Shown here one piece after another: positions 51,240 to 62,479 of a DNA stretch of 64,000 nt. Source of the stretch: Dactylonectria macrodidyma (taxonomy: Eukaryota > Ascomycota > Sordariomycetes > Hypocreales > Nectriaceae); assembly GCA_020744425.1 (NCBI GenBank), contig JAGMUV010000022.1, positions 806,001 to 870,000 of the forward strand, in the 5' to 3' direction. The stretch's first letter is position 1. Each line of letters begins with the position of its first letter. The translations under genes and the position numbers were made by a program. The notes below the pieces were generated by a model. It had not been told where the DNA came from. It made no database searches and saw nothing but the letters and a program-made list of their open reading frames with translations.

Positions 51240-52975
51240 AAAGTAGCCCCAATCACACCAATTTCCTTAACGAGTGCACCACAACAACCACAATCCTGCG
51301 CTTCGCGCAGCCTACGGCGGCGGCGATGGCATCCGCCACCTCCTGCCCTCCAACATCCGACGTCGCAACCCCTGTTGGTGTGGCTCGATTTTTTATTTCT
51401 GAACTTGGCAAAGGCCTAGACCAGACAGGTTTGAACTGCTCTGTCCCAGCCTTCAGCCTTCAGCCAATGCAACCAACCACTGCCCAAAGAAGAAGGTGCT
51501 TAACTTACGCGCTGCACCGCCACATATCGCAATCGACAGGCTGCAAGGGGAAGAAAGGTTGATTGCGCCACTGCCTAGTCTTGCGGCCTGTACATCGCGT
51601 TACTCTCCATGCCATTTTCACATTAGGGTTTTGAGCAATTGTCCTGTGAATTGCAAGTGGTGTCTACTGCGTATCGGCGACTTTGTCAAAGCACCACAGT
51701 ACCAGAACTGACCCTCAATGCTCCATAGCGGATTCTCACTCGTTCCGATTTGGTCGAAGGGGATATGGCCATCTTGCGACCGTAACGAAACAGCTCCTCG
51801 ACAGAGGCCTATTGCAGAACCGCCCGATCCAAGTTTCATGCCAATAATGATTAGCCAACCATATGCTCTTCCATTTAGGAGAGTAGGCAGCGCGCTAGAT
51901 ATACTGGAAAAGGTGTTGCTAGCCAAGTCAAATCCGCCTTGTATTGTATCAGGCCGGTCTTTATGCGGGGTTAGGCATACCATCCCAGCCCTACCACTAG
52001 GTCTCCAGGGGTTTTATCCGTAAGCTTAAGCCAAACCTAAGAGATCCCTACTTCACCTTCTCCGATCGGGTGTAGTGAACCGTTGCAATAAACCGATCCA
52101 GAGTAAGTGTAAGCACCCGGCGCACAAGTAGAAGGCAAGACGGGAAGGTAGCATGATCATCAATGGCGACAAGGCGCCCTGGCGGCCTCACTTCAGTTCC
52201 GTAGAAACTCGGTCAACTATGGCCCCTAGTTCATCCCCATCTTTTCACTATTAACCGTCAGAATGACTCATTTGATTGGCTGTTGCGTGTGTTTGAGGGC
52301 GCTACTGATGGATGGAATGGATTCTGTGATTGGCTTGCCTACTTTTATGGGGGCCACTAAGTGCTTGAGCCGGCTTCCTATTCGTACGGCTGCTTCTCTG
52401 CTCAAACCCCTGCAAGGTTGAATCTCGACTGGGCTGCGCTAAGCCTGTCTGAATACTGAACGCTGTCAGCACCAACTTACTTCGTAGATGGGCCGAGATT
52501 TGCGAGTGACTTCGGGGCCAGCCATCCGGAGTTCGGATCAAACAAGCCAAGCATTCCTCGCTTAGGATTAAATTTACTCGTATTACGTAGGGCTAGATCC
52601 CTTTTAGAGACCCCCTGCCATACATACCTCCGTAAAAGCCGAACCCTACGTATCAAGTCGGGCAACATCGCCGCTAAGCCAACTCCCAGCCCCAAAAGTG
52701 CCGCTCATGAGTGGTCGGAAACAGTGGATTCCTTGCCGACGTTCCCCGAGGGCTGCTGTGCCGTAGGGCTGATGGACTAATTCCTAGGCATCCTTGATGG
52801 TATCAGTGGAGATATTGTCTTGGGCGGACCAGCGGGGATGATAAAGCGTGCTGGGCTCTCTGCGCAACTCTAGTCTTCCTCATCGACACCTCAACTCAGC
52901 CAGCCAACTTCCAAATCTCTCCCTCCATTCTTGATACTGGTTATAGCGCATACACCCACATCCTCAACACCCACA
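51240..52975. other. 1.7-kb gap upstream of the secreted-protein gene
   Basis: Several short open frames in all directions, none with recognisable content. C-rich stretches close to 52900 probably belong to the promoter of the gene at 52976. Confidence 0.3.
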
Positions 52976-53497
52976 ATGAGAGTCTTACCCGCCTTCTTCT
53001 GGATCTCCGCGTTGACGCCAGTCGCTCTTTCATTCAATTTCACCGCTCCTGATACTAGCAACCCGGTCAACCTCTCTGAGCCTGTCGTTTTCAAATGGGA
53101 TACCTCTACAGGGAAGCCCATTCAGCCGTGGCTCCAGATCATATTCGCTACCGGTGACTCCACTCAGACAGGTCGGTGGGGAATCAACCTCGACCTGATC
53201 AACATCAGAAACACCAGCACGTGGACCTGGGACTCCCCCGAATGGGTGGCGTCTGTGAACAACGGCTCCAAGCAGATTCTCTTCGCCGGCGAGAATAACT
53301 GGTTCGAAGCAACTTTTTCAAGTTTCCAAGATTCCAACGACACCTTGAGCGATCCGTTGACGGAGACGGAGAAATTCGAGGTCACGGGATATCCCAACCT
53401 CAAAGACCCTGAGTCCGGAGTTGGAGCGACGGCACCTTCGCTGAGCCTTGCGCTTGCACTAGGGGCTATGGCTCTTGTTTTCAGCTCGACGGCTTGA
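52976..53497 (+). CDS. Secreted, probably GPI-anchored Kre9/Knh1-like wall protein (173 aa)
   Basis: MRVLPAFFWISALTPVALS is a signal peptide, with cleavage expected near residue 19. The mature part, FNFTAPDTSNPVNLSEPVVF and KWDTSTGKPIQPWLQI, resembles the N-terminal Ig-like domain of Kre9/Knh1 proteins, which act in beta-1,6-glucan and cell-wall assembly. Several N-glycosylation sites (NFT, NLS, NTS, NGS, NDT). The C-terminal hydrophobic tail (PSLSLALALGAMALVF) after small residues suggests a GPI signal. Single exon, no defect. One of the few intact host genes in the window. Confidence 0.75.
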   Translation: MRVLPAFFWISALTPVALSFNFTAPDTSNPVNLSEPVVFKWDTSTGKPIQPWLQIIFATGDSTQTGRWGINLDLINIRNTSTWTWDSPEWVASVNNGSKQILFAGENNWFEATFSSFQDSNDTLSDPLTETEKFEVTGYPNLKDPESGVGATAPSLSLALALGAMALVFSSTA

Positions 53498-54126
53498 AGG
53501 CCGTGGGCTTCTGAGGTCTTGTGTGAGGAGTTTGGGTCTGCGCGGGTGGTTTCTGTTGATGAGGATAACATGTGGCCCGGGAGTGAAGGGGTTAGATACC
53601 CGGGGGTTGGTTGACATTAATCAAAACATAAATATACTACCTAGATATAATACGACTACAAGATCAATGTTGATTTCGCTGTTGATCTTTGTTTTTAAAT
53701 GTTGAACCTCTAGTCCTCCATCCAGCCGTGTGGGGATATACCCTTGCTAACCAATTCATCACAGAGATCTACTCATGAAATTTGAAAAGAAACGCCCTTG
53801 TACTAACTCATACTGGCGATATGCAAACTCTGAATCTCATTGTGGAGGGGAACGATATCTCAGCGCATCCTGTCAGCAACAGTTAGGCTTCTGGGACGAT
53901 GGTCGCTGGCGAGCTTCCCACTATTCGAATATAAGGATTAACCACCGGCATGTCCCTTTATTTATGAAAATAGGTAGTGCGCCAAACACATGTTAGAAAA
54001 GCTACTGATAGTCGAGTCGAGAATGGTATAGGGTAGGTCTGTTCTGCGTCGCTCGACGGTGGCGATAAATTGGGCACGACCCGCTGAGTAGAATGGGTGT
54101 AAATCACCTCTAATAGCATTAGAAAA
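53498..54126. other. Intergenic gap
   Basis: 3' region of the wall-protein gene; no gene recognised. Confidence 0.3.
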
Positions 54127-54354
54127 ATGGTTTGCAATGAAGCACCTGAAGGAAAAAGACTAATCCTATGGCTTCCAACTATATTGGTCGATATCAGTAT
54201 TATCGAGGTTGTTGCTGGTATCGTCTTATGGATTTATAATAGTTGTTCTATTTGGGTTTCACTGTTACTTGGAGTCGAGGCATTCGCATTTATAATCGGC
54301 ACTGTGATTCTAACTTGGAATATGTGGAGAGAAGAGCTCACTACGGCCATCTGA
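54127..54354 (+). CDS. Small two-helix membrane protein (75 aa), hypothetical
   Basis: Starts with ATG at 54127 and has two strongly hydrophobic segments (LILWLPTILVDISIIEVVAG and VSLLLGVEAFAFIIGTVIL). Composition is coding-like but no homologue is recognised. It may be a real small gene or a remnant exon. Confidence 0.3.
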   Translation: MVCNEAPEGKRLILWLPTILVDISIIEVVAGIVLWIYNSCSIWVSLLLGVEAFAFIIGTVILTWNMWREELTTAI

Positions 54355-54589
54355 CCCCATTATATCTAGGGTTTAATAGAGACCATTTTATTATCTAAAG
54401 ACATAATATAAATCTCTGTGCTGTGCATCGTGGCGATCATGACTGGATAGCGGCGGAATGTGGCTACTACGATGCGGCTAGGCGTGACTCACAGCGCGAT
54501 ATACGACGTTCCATAACGTTACGTCAGTTTACCGATGTGATCATTTTGTCCCAGGTAAAAACATAATTTAGATAGCATAGTAATTACTA

Positions 54590-56449
54590 ACGTGCATGAT
54601 AAGCGAGTGCACCAACTAAGCGAGTGCACCAAAAATCTCCTAATCTCTCCTCTTCACATCTAATTAACCATTTTTCAACCATCAAACATGTCACAATCAA
54701 ATAATGAGGCTAACATGCTTCTCGCTCTTCGGGCCCTTCAAAATGACCCGAAACTGGGTCTCCGGCCCGCCGCAAGGTTATACCAGGTGGATTATCATGC
54801 CCTTCGTCGCCGACAGAATGGCATCCAGTCTCGACGCGATACCATCCCTAACTCACGGAGATTATCCGATCTAGAGGAGCAGATTATTGTCCAGTTCATT
54901 CTTGATCTGGATTTGCGAGGATTCCCCCCGCGATTGCGTGGTGTTGAAGAAATGGCCAACCGACTGCTCGCCGACCGCGACGCGTCGCCTGTCGGCAAGC
55001 GCTGGGCTTCAAACTTCGTCAGGCGACAACCAGACCTCAAGACGCGTTTTTTTCGTAAATACGACTACCAGAGGGCCAAATGCGAAGATCTAACTATTAT
55101 TCGCGATTGGTTCAGGCTCGTGGAAAACACAATTGCGAAATACGGTATTAACCTGGCTGATATCTACAACTTTGACGAGACTGGCTTTATGATGGGCGTT
55201 ATTGCAAGCGGAATGGTTGTCACAGGCGCAGAAAGACGTGGAAAGGCGAAATCAGTGCAGCCTGGAAACCGAGAATGGGTTACGGCCATTCAGGCGATCA
55301 ATGCTGGAGGCTGGGCGATCGCGCCGTTCATCGTGGTTGCAGGCCAATATCACCTCGCCAGCTGGTACCGAGAAAGCAACCTCCCGGGCGATTGGGCTAT
55401 TTCTACGACTCAAAATGGCTGGACCGACAATGAGACGGGTCTTGAGTGGCTTAAGCACTTTGACCGGCATACCAAGGCCCGATCAACCGGTCGCTATCGT
55501 CTTCTGATCCTCGATGGGCACGAAAGCCACCACTCGGCCGACTTTGAGACCTATTGCAAGGAAAACAATATCATCACGCTCTGTATGCCGCCTCATTCGT
55601 CTCATCTGCTCCAGCCTCTTGATGTCGGGTGCTTTGGGCCGCTCAAAAAAGCGTACGGTCGAGAAATAGAGCATCTGATCAGATGCTCTATAACCCACGT
55701 TTCCAAGACTGAGTTCTTTCCCGCATTTTACGCCGCCCACCAAGCCGCCATAACAGAAATTAATATCAAAGGGGGGTTTAGAGGGGCTGGGCTTGTTCCC
55801 TTAGACCCGGAAAGTGTCATATCGAAGCTTGATGTGCAGGTACGAACTCCAACACCGATCGAGGAGGAGGCTGGCCTCCCCGACCCTTGGGTGCCCAAGA
55901 CGCCAAAGACGGTCCTCGAGGCCACCTCTCAATCTGATTACCTTGAAAGACGAATCAGGAGGCACCAGGGAAGCTCCCCAGCATCTATTGTTGATGCGCT
56001 CAAGTCATTTTCTAAGGGAACGAAGGCGATAATGCATCAAATAACGTTATTAAAGTCTGAGAACCAGATCCTTCGACAGGCAAATGAGACTCTTAGCAAG
56101 CGGCGTAGAGCAAAAAAAACCCGGCTACGGAATGGAGGAAAGATGACTTTAGATGAGGGGAGGGATGAGATTGATCAGAAAGACGTTGATGCGCAGATGA
56201 TGGCTGAATTGTCGAGAAGTGGTGGTCGAGTGAGGTCAGCACCGGCGAGAGAAAGGCGCTGTAGAGCCTGTGGAAACACTGGGCATAATATAAGAACATG
56301 TCAGATAGCTGTATTAGTATCTGAAGAAGAGTATGGCAATTAGTTTTAATTGATTAGATGCTTTGTGGTGATTTTAAGTTATGTTCTGTTTTAATAGTGT
56401 GAAATTTTGGTGCACTCGCTTGGTTGGTGCACTCGCTTATCATGTACGT
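54590..56449. mobile_element. Intact Fot1/pogo-like transposon (1860 bp)
   Basis: Inverted repeats of about 48 bp: left ACGTGCATGATAAGCGAGTG, right the complementary ATAAGCG..ACGT, with few differences. Each end has two copies of AAGCGAGTGCACCAA. TA duplications lie at 54588-54589 and 56450-56451. Size is close to Fot1. It carries one intact transposase gene and could be autonomous. Confidence 0.93.
54688..56343 (+). CDS. Fot1/pogo-family DDE transposase (551 aa, intact)
   Basis: Psq-type HTH (RPAARLYQVDYHALRRR) and CENP-B-type HTH (VGKRWASNFVRRQPDLKTRF) bind the ends. The DDE core has IYNFDETGFMMG, LLILDGHESHHS and LLQPLDVGCFGPLKKAYG, all with their acidic residues. A predicted coiled coil (ITLLKSENQILRQANETLSK) and a C-terminal CCHC knuckle (CRACGNTGHNIRTC) follow. 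No intron, no stop. The related damaged copy at 30022 lacks its N-terminus. Confidence 0.95.
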   Translation: MSQSNNEANMLLALRALQNDPKLGLRPAARLYQVDYHALRRRQNGIQSRRDTIPNSRRLSDLEEQIIVQFILDLDLRGFPPRLRGVEEMANRLLADRDASPVGKRWASNFVRRQPDLKTRFFRKYDYQRAKCEDLTIIRDWFRLVENTIAKYGINLADIYNFDETGFMMGVIASGMVVTGAERRGKAKSVQPGNREWVTAIQAINAGGWAIAPFIVVAGQYHLASWYRESNLPGDWAISTTQNGWTDNETGLEWLKHFDRHTKARSTGRYRLLILDGHESHHSADFETYCKENNIITLCMPPHSSHLLQPLDVGCFGPLKKAYGREIEHLIRCSITHVSKTEFFPAFYAAHQAAITEINIKGGFRGAGLVPLDPESVISKLDVQVRTPTPIEEEAGLPDPWVPKTPKTVLEATSQSDYLERRIRRHQGSSPASIVDALKSFSKGTKAIMHQITLLKSENQILRQANETLSKRRRAKKTRLRNGGKMTLDEGRDEIDQKDVDAQMMAELSRSGGRVRSAPARERRCRACGNTGHNIRTCQIAVLVSEEEYGN

Positions 56450-56465
56450 TATTCAAATAGGTGTA

Positions 56466-58342
56466 AGTCAGCGCACCCATTAGATGAACAGGGGCTTAGC
56501 TGAACGCCCCACTTACAGCCGCGTCAACCACAACGCGTCTCTAGCCACACGCGTTTCTTCCTTCAATAACACTCAATTCGTTAATTCAACCTTATAACCT
56601 TATTTTTTATGCCTAAATACACCCAAGAAGACCTTGAACTAGCCATTCAGGATGTGAGAAATGGCGTATCATTATCAAAAGCAGCCAATCAGCGCGGAGT
56701 CCCCAAATCAACCCTACACAGCAAGATAAATGGCGTACCTAGCCGCAATGAAGCCCACGAATGGCGTCAGGTGCTTTCCAAATATCAGGAAGACCAGCTC
56801 ACTGATTGGATCATCTTTCAAGATAAGCTCGGCATGGCGTTGACGCATGGCCAGATCCGGAAGTTGGCGATTTCCTTGTTGGGCCAAAGCGGCACCAACC
56901 AACGACTCGGAAAACACTGGATGAAGGGCTTCCTGCGCCGCAACCCGCGAATAAAAACGCTCAAAGGAAAGGGAATCGACCGGAAAAGGATAAATGGAGC
57001 AAATCCGGCTGCTATTGGCGGGCTCTTTGATCTATTGGGCCAACCAGAGGTCGCATCGATCCCTCAACGCAACCGTTGGAATCTTGACGAAATTGGAGTC
57101 TTCCAAGGGCCCGGATCTAACGGGCTTGTGGTTGGCCAATCAGAGCTTCAATCAACGATTAAGAAACAGCCACAAAACCTTAACTGGATATCTATTCTTG
57201 AGGTTATTTCCGCAACGGGAAGGTGCCTTGACCCATTGGTTATCTTCAAAGGCAAAGACGTCCAGCACCAATGGTTTCCTGAAGAATTAGACTTTCTGAC
57301 CAATTGGAGATTTACATCATCTAAAAAGGGATGGACTAATAACGAAATTGGGCTTGCGTGGCTGCAGGAAGTCTTTCTTCCGGGCTCAAAGCCTGCCCGG
57401 GCCAATGAAAAGCGGCTTCTTATCCTAGATGGGCATGGATCACACATAACGCCTGATTTTATGCGTATTTGTGTGACCAATAGGGTCCATTTACTCTATT
57501 TACCACCTCACACAAGCCACGTTCTTCAGCCTCTTGATATATCAGTCTTTGGGCCACTTAAAGCTGCATATCGGGCTGCTTTACTGCTAGCCAATCCTAT
57601 TACTGATGCCGGCCCAACTAGGAAGGAAGACTTTCTAAAATGCTATTTTCAGGCTAGGAAGAAGGCTATTACTACTCGAAATATCCGTTCGGGTTGGAAA
57701 GGAGCCGGGTTGTGGCCAATTAACATCTCAAACCCAATGGGTAGCAAATTCGTTATTGAGGATCCTAAGAACTCAATTACGGTCCAATTGGGAGCCCCCA
57801 TTTCTCCAAAGACGAATCAGAGGTCTGAAATCAGCCCTTTTACAACCCCTAAGACTTCGAGAGACGTTGCTTTATTGGTCCATTCTAAAAAGAAGGAACT
57901 TCTCAACAGCCCAACCACAAGGCAGCTATTTCGGGCTATTGACCGGGGTTATGATAACCTTCACTTACACAACGCCCAATTAGAAGACAGAATTCTAGTC
58001 CAAGACCGAAATTCAAGCCAATCAAAGGCTAAGAAGAGAGGAAGGGTTTATAAAGACCCAAATAAGGAATTTTCTAACATCCAGAATGTCAAGAGGGCAA
58101 GAAGGCGAATAAAAACGCCTGAGGTTGAAGATTCAGAATAGCTCGTTTTTCCTTTGTTTTTATTGGCTAGTTTTTTAATATTTAGAAAATTCATTAGTTA
58201 TTTTATAAAAAATCAGTTGAAATGGACCAATTAGACCTCTTAGTTGTTATTTTATGTATAAGTGAAGTTAAATAAGAATTTTGGTCATTGTATAAGTGGG
58301 GCGTTCAGCTAAGCCCCTGTTCATCTAATGGGTGCGCTGACT
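56466..58342. mobile_element. Second intact pogo/Fot-like transposon, different family (1877 bp)
   Basis: Inverted repeats of about 50 bp, apparently perfect (left AGTCAGCGCACCCATTAGAT; right its complement ending CGCTGACT). TA duplications at 56464-56465 and 58343-58344. Terminal repeats share nothing with the neighbouring element. Perfect ends plus an open transposase indicate recent transposition. Confidence 0.93.
56609..58141 (+). CDS. Pogo/Fot-family DDE transposase (510 aa, intact)
   Basis: N-terminal Psq HTH (SLSKAANQRGVPKSTLHSKI) and CENP-B-like HTH (GKHWMKGFLRRNPRIKTLK). DDE residues in RWNLDEIGVFQG (first Asp), LLILDGHGSHIT (second) and VLQPLDISVFGPLKAAY (third), with WTNNEIGLAWLQ between. 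The basic C-terminus (KRGRVYKDPN, KRARRRIKT) looks like a nuclear signal. The first motif is NLDEIG where the neighbour has NFDETG. No stops or introns. Confidence 0.95.
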   Translation: MPKYTQEDLELAIQDVRNGVSLSKAANQRGVPKSTLHSKINGVPSRNEAHEWRQVLSKYQEDQLTDWIIFQDKLGMALTHGQIRKLAISLLGQSGTNQRLGKHWMKGFLRRNPRIKTLKGKGIDRKRINGANPAAIGGLFDLLGQPEVASIPQRNRWNLDEIGVFQGPGSNGLVVGQSELQSTIKKQPQNLNWISILEVISATGRCLDPLVIFKGKDVQHQWFPEELDFLTNWRFTSSKKGWTNNEIGLAWLQEVFLPGSKPARANEKRLLILDGHGSHITPDFMRICVTNRVHLLYLPPHTSHVLQPLDISVFGPLKAAYRAALLLANPITDAGPTRKEDFLKCYFQARKKAITTRNIRSGWKGAGLWPINISNPMGSKFVIEDPKNSITVQLGAPISPKTNQRSEISPFTTPKTSRDVALLVHSKKKELLNSPTTRQLFRAIDRGYDNLHLHNAQLEDRILVQDRNSSQSKAKKRGRVYKDPNKEFSNIQNVKRARRRIKTPEVEDSE

Positions 58343-58566
58343 TAGTTATTTCTCATTTCATTCTAAACAGAATGTTTATATTAATGTCACATAATACCTT
58401 AGATAGCAAGTCCAAGTCTTTTTATTTACCGCTATAATCATATACGCATATCTAAATGCAAAAGAATACTGTTGCTTTCTCTCCAATTAACTGACGCTCT
58501 CTTCTTAACCATTATCGCAACCGCCTTAGGCTCAGACACCTAATTTCCGGGCCTAGAATAAGCTCA

Positions 58567-58943
58567 TTACTTTTCATTATAACTAGAAGCAGATTGGTCG
58601 AAGATCTTTATAGAATTAATAAGCCAGTAGGCCTCAGTAAAGGCAGCTGGGTTGGCGGCGACGTAATCATTACAGTTAGATGAGAGGGCAGAGCACTTAG
58701 GATTGGTATTCCAGATCTCAGCGGAGCCAGCCCAGTCGCCGCAGAAGGTAGTGTCGAAGACTAGGTTATTGCTCATAAAATAGGTATCTATGTTACAGCT
58801 AGAGCCGATGAAGCGCGCAGTAGGCAAGCCCCACGTAGACGGATCAAGAAATTCGGTCTTCATGTTGTTAGGGATCTGATTGCGGGCGAAAAACCAGATG
58901 GAAATGTGATTTGAGTTCCACTCCATAGCATATACACCGCCAC
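58567..58943 (-). pseudogene. GH16 beta-glucanase, C-terminal fragment
   Basis: The minus strand reads GGVYAMEWNSNHISIWFFAR, DPSTWGLPTARF, NNLVFDTTFCGDWAG and AFTEAYWLINSIKIFD, the C-terminal half of fungal GH16 endo-1,3(4)-beta-glucanases. The catalytic ExDxxE, which lies N-terminal, is missing. The homology ends at 58943, exactly where the ligase fragment starts on the other strand. Confidence 0.85.
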
Positions 58944-59891
58944 TCCGGAGCCGCCATCAAGATTTTCTCCAAGAGTGGGAGAGATTCAACCAGCGACCGC
59001 ATGGGAATTCATCGGGCACTGCGGAACTGCCTTGAGCTTGACACAGCAGGCTGCAAAATCAAGAAGCGGTGCATCTTGGAGGGCGAGCTGCTGGTATGGA
59101 ACGACGACGGGAGAATCGAGCCTTTCCACAAAATCCGCAGACATGTGAAACGAGCGGGCCGGTTTCTTGGAGCTGCTCAAGATTCACCCGTCGAATCGAG
59201 CGAGCATCTCATGATCATGTTCTACGATATTCTATTACTGGACGACACTGTCTGCGGCTTAGAGACTCATGATGAACGGCGACGACGGCTTCAATCTCTA
59301 GTCCGCCGCATTCCGGGCCGGACCGACATCGGGTCCCGCGAAGTAATTGATTTCTCGTCTTTCGACGCGGCGGAATGTCTTAGTGAGACATTCGCTCAAG
59401 CCATCACACAACGGTGGGAGGGATGTGTGCTCAAAGGTTGCGATGACCCCTACTTCTCATTCAACGGAAGCAGGCCATTCATCAAGCTCAAGAAAGATTA
59501 CATTCCAGGCCTTGGTGACACCGCAGACTTCGTCATTATTGGGGGACGCCGCGACGCGGGAGATGAGCATGAGCTTGGCATTGGTAGCCTATGGTGGACG
59601 TCATTCTATATTGGGTGCATCGAAAATAAGGACGAGGTCTGCCGCTTTAATGCCAAGCCGAGATTTCACATAATCGATACGATCGCTAGCTTACGAGCTA
59701 GGCGCCGCCGCCCAAACTTGTCCGAGTTTGCCGGCAGCGTGGACGTTGTCGGCAGGAGTGCCGGGCAAGGTCATCAGCTAGACCAAATGAGGACGTCGAC
59801 AAAAGCTGGCCGCTATGGGGACACGGACAGCACGACATCGCTAACGCCGCGGACTCAAGGGGACTCTTCAGATTTTAAGACGTGCGCCTGA
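58944..59891 (+). pseudogene. ATP-dependent DNA ligase, fragment without the lysine-adenylation motif
   Basis: Reads SGAAIKIFSKSGRDSTSDR, then from 59001 RCILEGELLVWND (motif III), MFYDILLLDD (IIIa), WEGCVLKG (IV), FIKLKKDY (V), and ADFVIIGGRRDAGDEHELGI at the start of the OB fold. Motif I (KxDG, the AMP-accepting lysine) lies upstream and has been lost at the junction with the glucanase fragment. The C-terminus after FNAKPRFHIID is out of register. Not functional as a ligase. Confidence 0.85.
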
Positions 59892-60027
59892 GAAGAGTAA
59901 CTGCTGTCGGCGTGCATTTCGCGTTGAACGCCTCTGTCGTCTTGGATATGCTTGGGGCTCACGTAGATAGTTTTGGAACTAGTAGTTCGTCAGTAGTTGC
60001 ATGTTTAACGTGTGTGATAACGCATAC

Positions 60028-60219
60028 CAGAAGATTAAAATCCGGAATTGTTTCACCATCAGGGACATGGCCTCTGACGCTGAAATCACCGGCTATAGGG
60101 TCAAAAAAGAACAATGCAGTGAGTATCTTGGCCTTTTGCCCCAATTCTTTAACCTTCCTTAATCCACTCTGGCCACTCTTTCTGACCTTCGTTTTCTCTT
60201 TCTGTGTATGTTGGCGCAT
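60028..60219 (-). CDS. Exon resembling a MADS-like fungal protein, uncertain
   Basis: From the ATG at 60219: MRQHTQKEKTKVRKSGQSGL, RKVKELGQKAKILTALFFF, then DPIAGDFSVRGHVPDGETIP and a donor GTATGC at 60027. The basic start followed by GLxKKxxEL..A-like residues and a strand recalls MADS/SRF-like fungal proteins, but similarity is weak. Possibly a first exon of a small or broken gene. Confidence 0.3.
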
Positions 60220-60341
60220 ATCTCCCGGAATACCCAAGCTAAGAGCTTGTTAAAAATGGACCGGGAGCATCAAAATACCGTCGCCTAGTAACTTTATCAC
60301 CACATTATGGCTGAGCTTCCTGATACCCCAACATCCATTTT

Positions 60342-60562
60342 TGACCTTTGATAAAACTGGACATTTGACAAAACTGGGATTTTGGTAAAGCTGGACGATT
60401 GGCAAAACTGGACAGTTGACCAAAACTGGATGTTTGACTACAACAGGGATGTTTGACTACAACAGGGATGTTTGACAACAACAGGGATGTTTGACTACAA
60501 CAGGGGTGTTTGACTACAACAGGGATGCTTGACTAAAACTGGAGCTTTGACTAAAACTGGGA
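60342..60562. repeat. Minisatellite, ~19-bp units (TTTGACTACAACAGGGATG)
   Basis: About five near-perfect central units, flanked by five or six degenerate ones (TTTGACAAAACTGG variants) on both sides. Decay towards the edges is the usual pattern for unequal crossing-over. Confidence 0.85.
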
Positions 60563-62479
60563 GGCTTTTCTATTTTGAACATCTCGAGGAGGACTGTTAT
60601 GACAGCGGTCTTGACAGCGATGGGGATTAGCAAGTACATTAACAATAAGCCTGGCAACGAGCCCCACTTGGGTCATGTTGATATATCTAGAATTGAGACT
60701 TAATGGTCAGACCTTTTATTAGTAAATATATACCACTATAGATGTACGCTGTTAAAAATTAGTCAAGGGACATGACCTTTCGGTCATATATTAATGCTTA
60801 CTGTGCAGAATAATATCACTTTTTGAGTAAGTCTTTTCAAATAATGACTCTAAGGCTAGGACAGACGTAAGGTGCCACCGGTCCTAGATGTTGACCACCT
60901 CAGCGGAGATGCCTTCGACTTAGTGGTTACTAAGTGAAGTACATAAATGTATATAAAAACTAGCAATACTACTCCATTCAACTTGCGTCCAGTTCTCAAT
61001 GACTACTGGAGGATGGCCCATTTCCTCCGGAAGAACCGTTGCCAATTTTGGCGCTGTTATAAAGGACTTCACGTCTATGACTACCGTCACCACTGGTGCG
61101 GGATGCGGCGGCCGGGTGGGGTGCCTCGCACGTCGGCTGACGGACCAGTGAACCTATCTCGGACGGAGATGGAGATCTGACTACAGGTCTAAAACAGACA
61201 TCTAGCTAGGAAATCGTCGAATCCCTTGCTTGGCTCAACCTAGCAGAGTCCCATCACAGCCAGATGAGCCTCGACAACCTGGATCGGCCTCATCGATCTA
61301 CCACAATGTTTTCAAGGCTTCCATGGTCTCTTCTTTTTTTCTCGCTATATTGTTGCATCTAGGAGATGGAAGTGATCATGTAATGAGGGTCTTTGGGTCA
61401 GTCTTATAGACGAAGATACTGACGATGACCTCGAACAGCCAAGACGGTCCGGATGCTACGGACTATTTGACTTTATCTGGCTATCCTCCTGATCATAGCT
61501 TGTGACGAAGCTGATGACGAGGCTAGTGACGAGGAAAGTGTCTGTGGAACCTTATGATGAAGGGCAGAAAGCTTGACTGTTGTCATAGCTGCAAAATCCG
61601 ATATCCCGATATGTGACATATATCCTTCTGCGCCCCTTGCATGGTACCAATGCTTTGTTGTTCTGCCTCTAATATAGAGTTCTCCTGCCTTGCGAGAGCC
61701 CCCAAGAAAGATGCTGTAAGTCTCATCAACGATTCTGCCTCAACGAACACATGAGCAATGACGTACCTACAATCGTTCTCGACCGTTCTCGCACCGTGGT
61801 CTAAGTCATGCATGGGGTGGGTTTTCGTTAAATACAAGCCCTGGCTCCCCCTCAACCAGGCCATGTCATTGATTCCGTCATCTTCTCAACCATGCCTTAC
61901 TCCCAGTTCACACAACGACCGACAACCCTACGAGCCTATTCGGGCTCCATGTACCAGTACACAATGAGCCAATTAACGGTTCTATCCGGTGCTTTCACTA
62001 CGGTACTGATGCCAAACGGGATTTCGGCCCCAGACTCCGTTTCTTCCGCCCAGAGCCCCTAAAATAAAACCCGGTATCAATATTGTATACGCCAGAGTCT
62101 GAGAAATGAGGGACCAGGAATGAGCTGATGGAGAGTTTCTTGAACGGAATATGTGGGATCGGGATGAATCTAGCTGAATTTGGTCATGTAACCGCACCTT
62201 GGAAACATTGTCGACTTCAATCATCATGAATACAGTGGGATGCAATACGTTTGAATCCAACCCAAGGTACCTGAAAACTGATCTAGCCTTTTCTGGTCGG
62301 GGTCCCATAGGCACACGCCTAGGCGCGCCTCCACTCGTGCACGCGTAGGCGACTCCCAATAGGCGCAGTCATTTTGCGCGCCCAGGCGCCAGTGTATCAG
62401 TCGCCTTGGCCGAACCCTCCCGTCTGACACCAACCCGGCAGCTGCCTAATAACTCGCCAGGGTTCTAGCCTGATGGGTT
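60563..62479. other. 1.9-kb region without recognised genes
   Basis: Short frames only (longest about 120 codons on the minus strand, 61982-62359, unrecognised). A GC-rich patch with repeated GGCGC motifs lies at 62310-62400. Confidence 0.3.

Noticed and set aside
61982..62359. 125-codon minus-strand frame
   Set aside because: Overlaps a GC-rich, repetitive patch and shows no protein-like motif.
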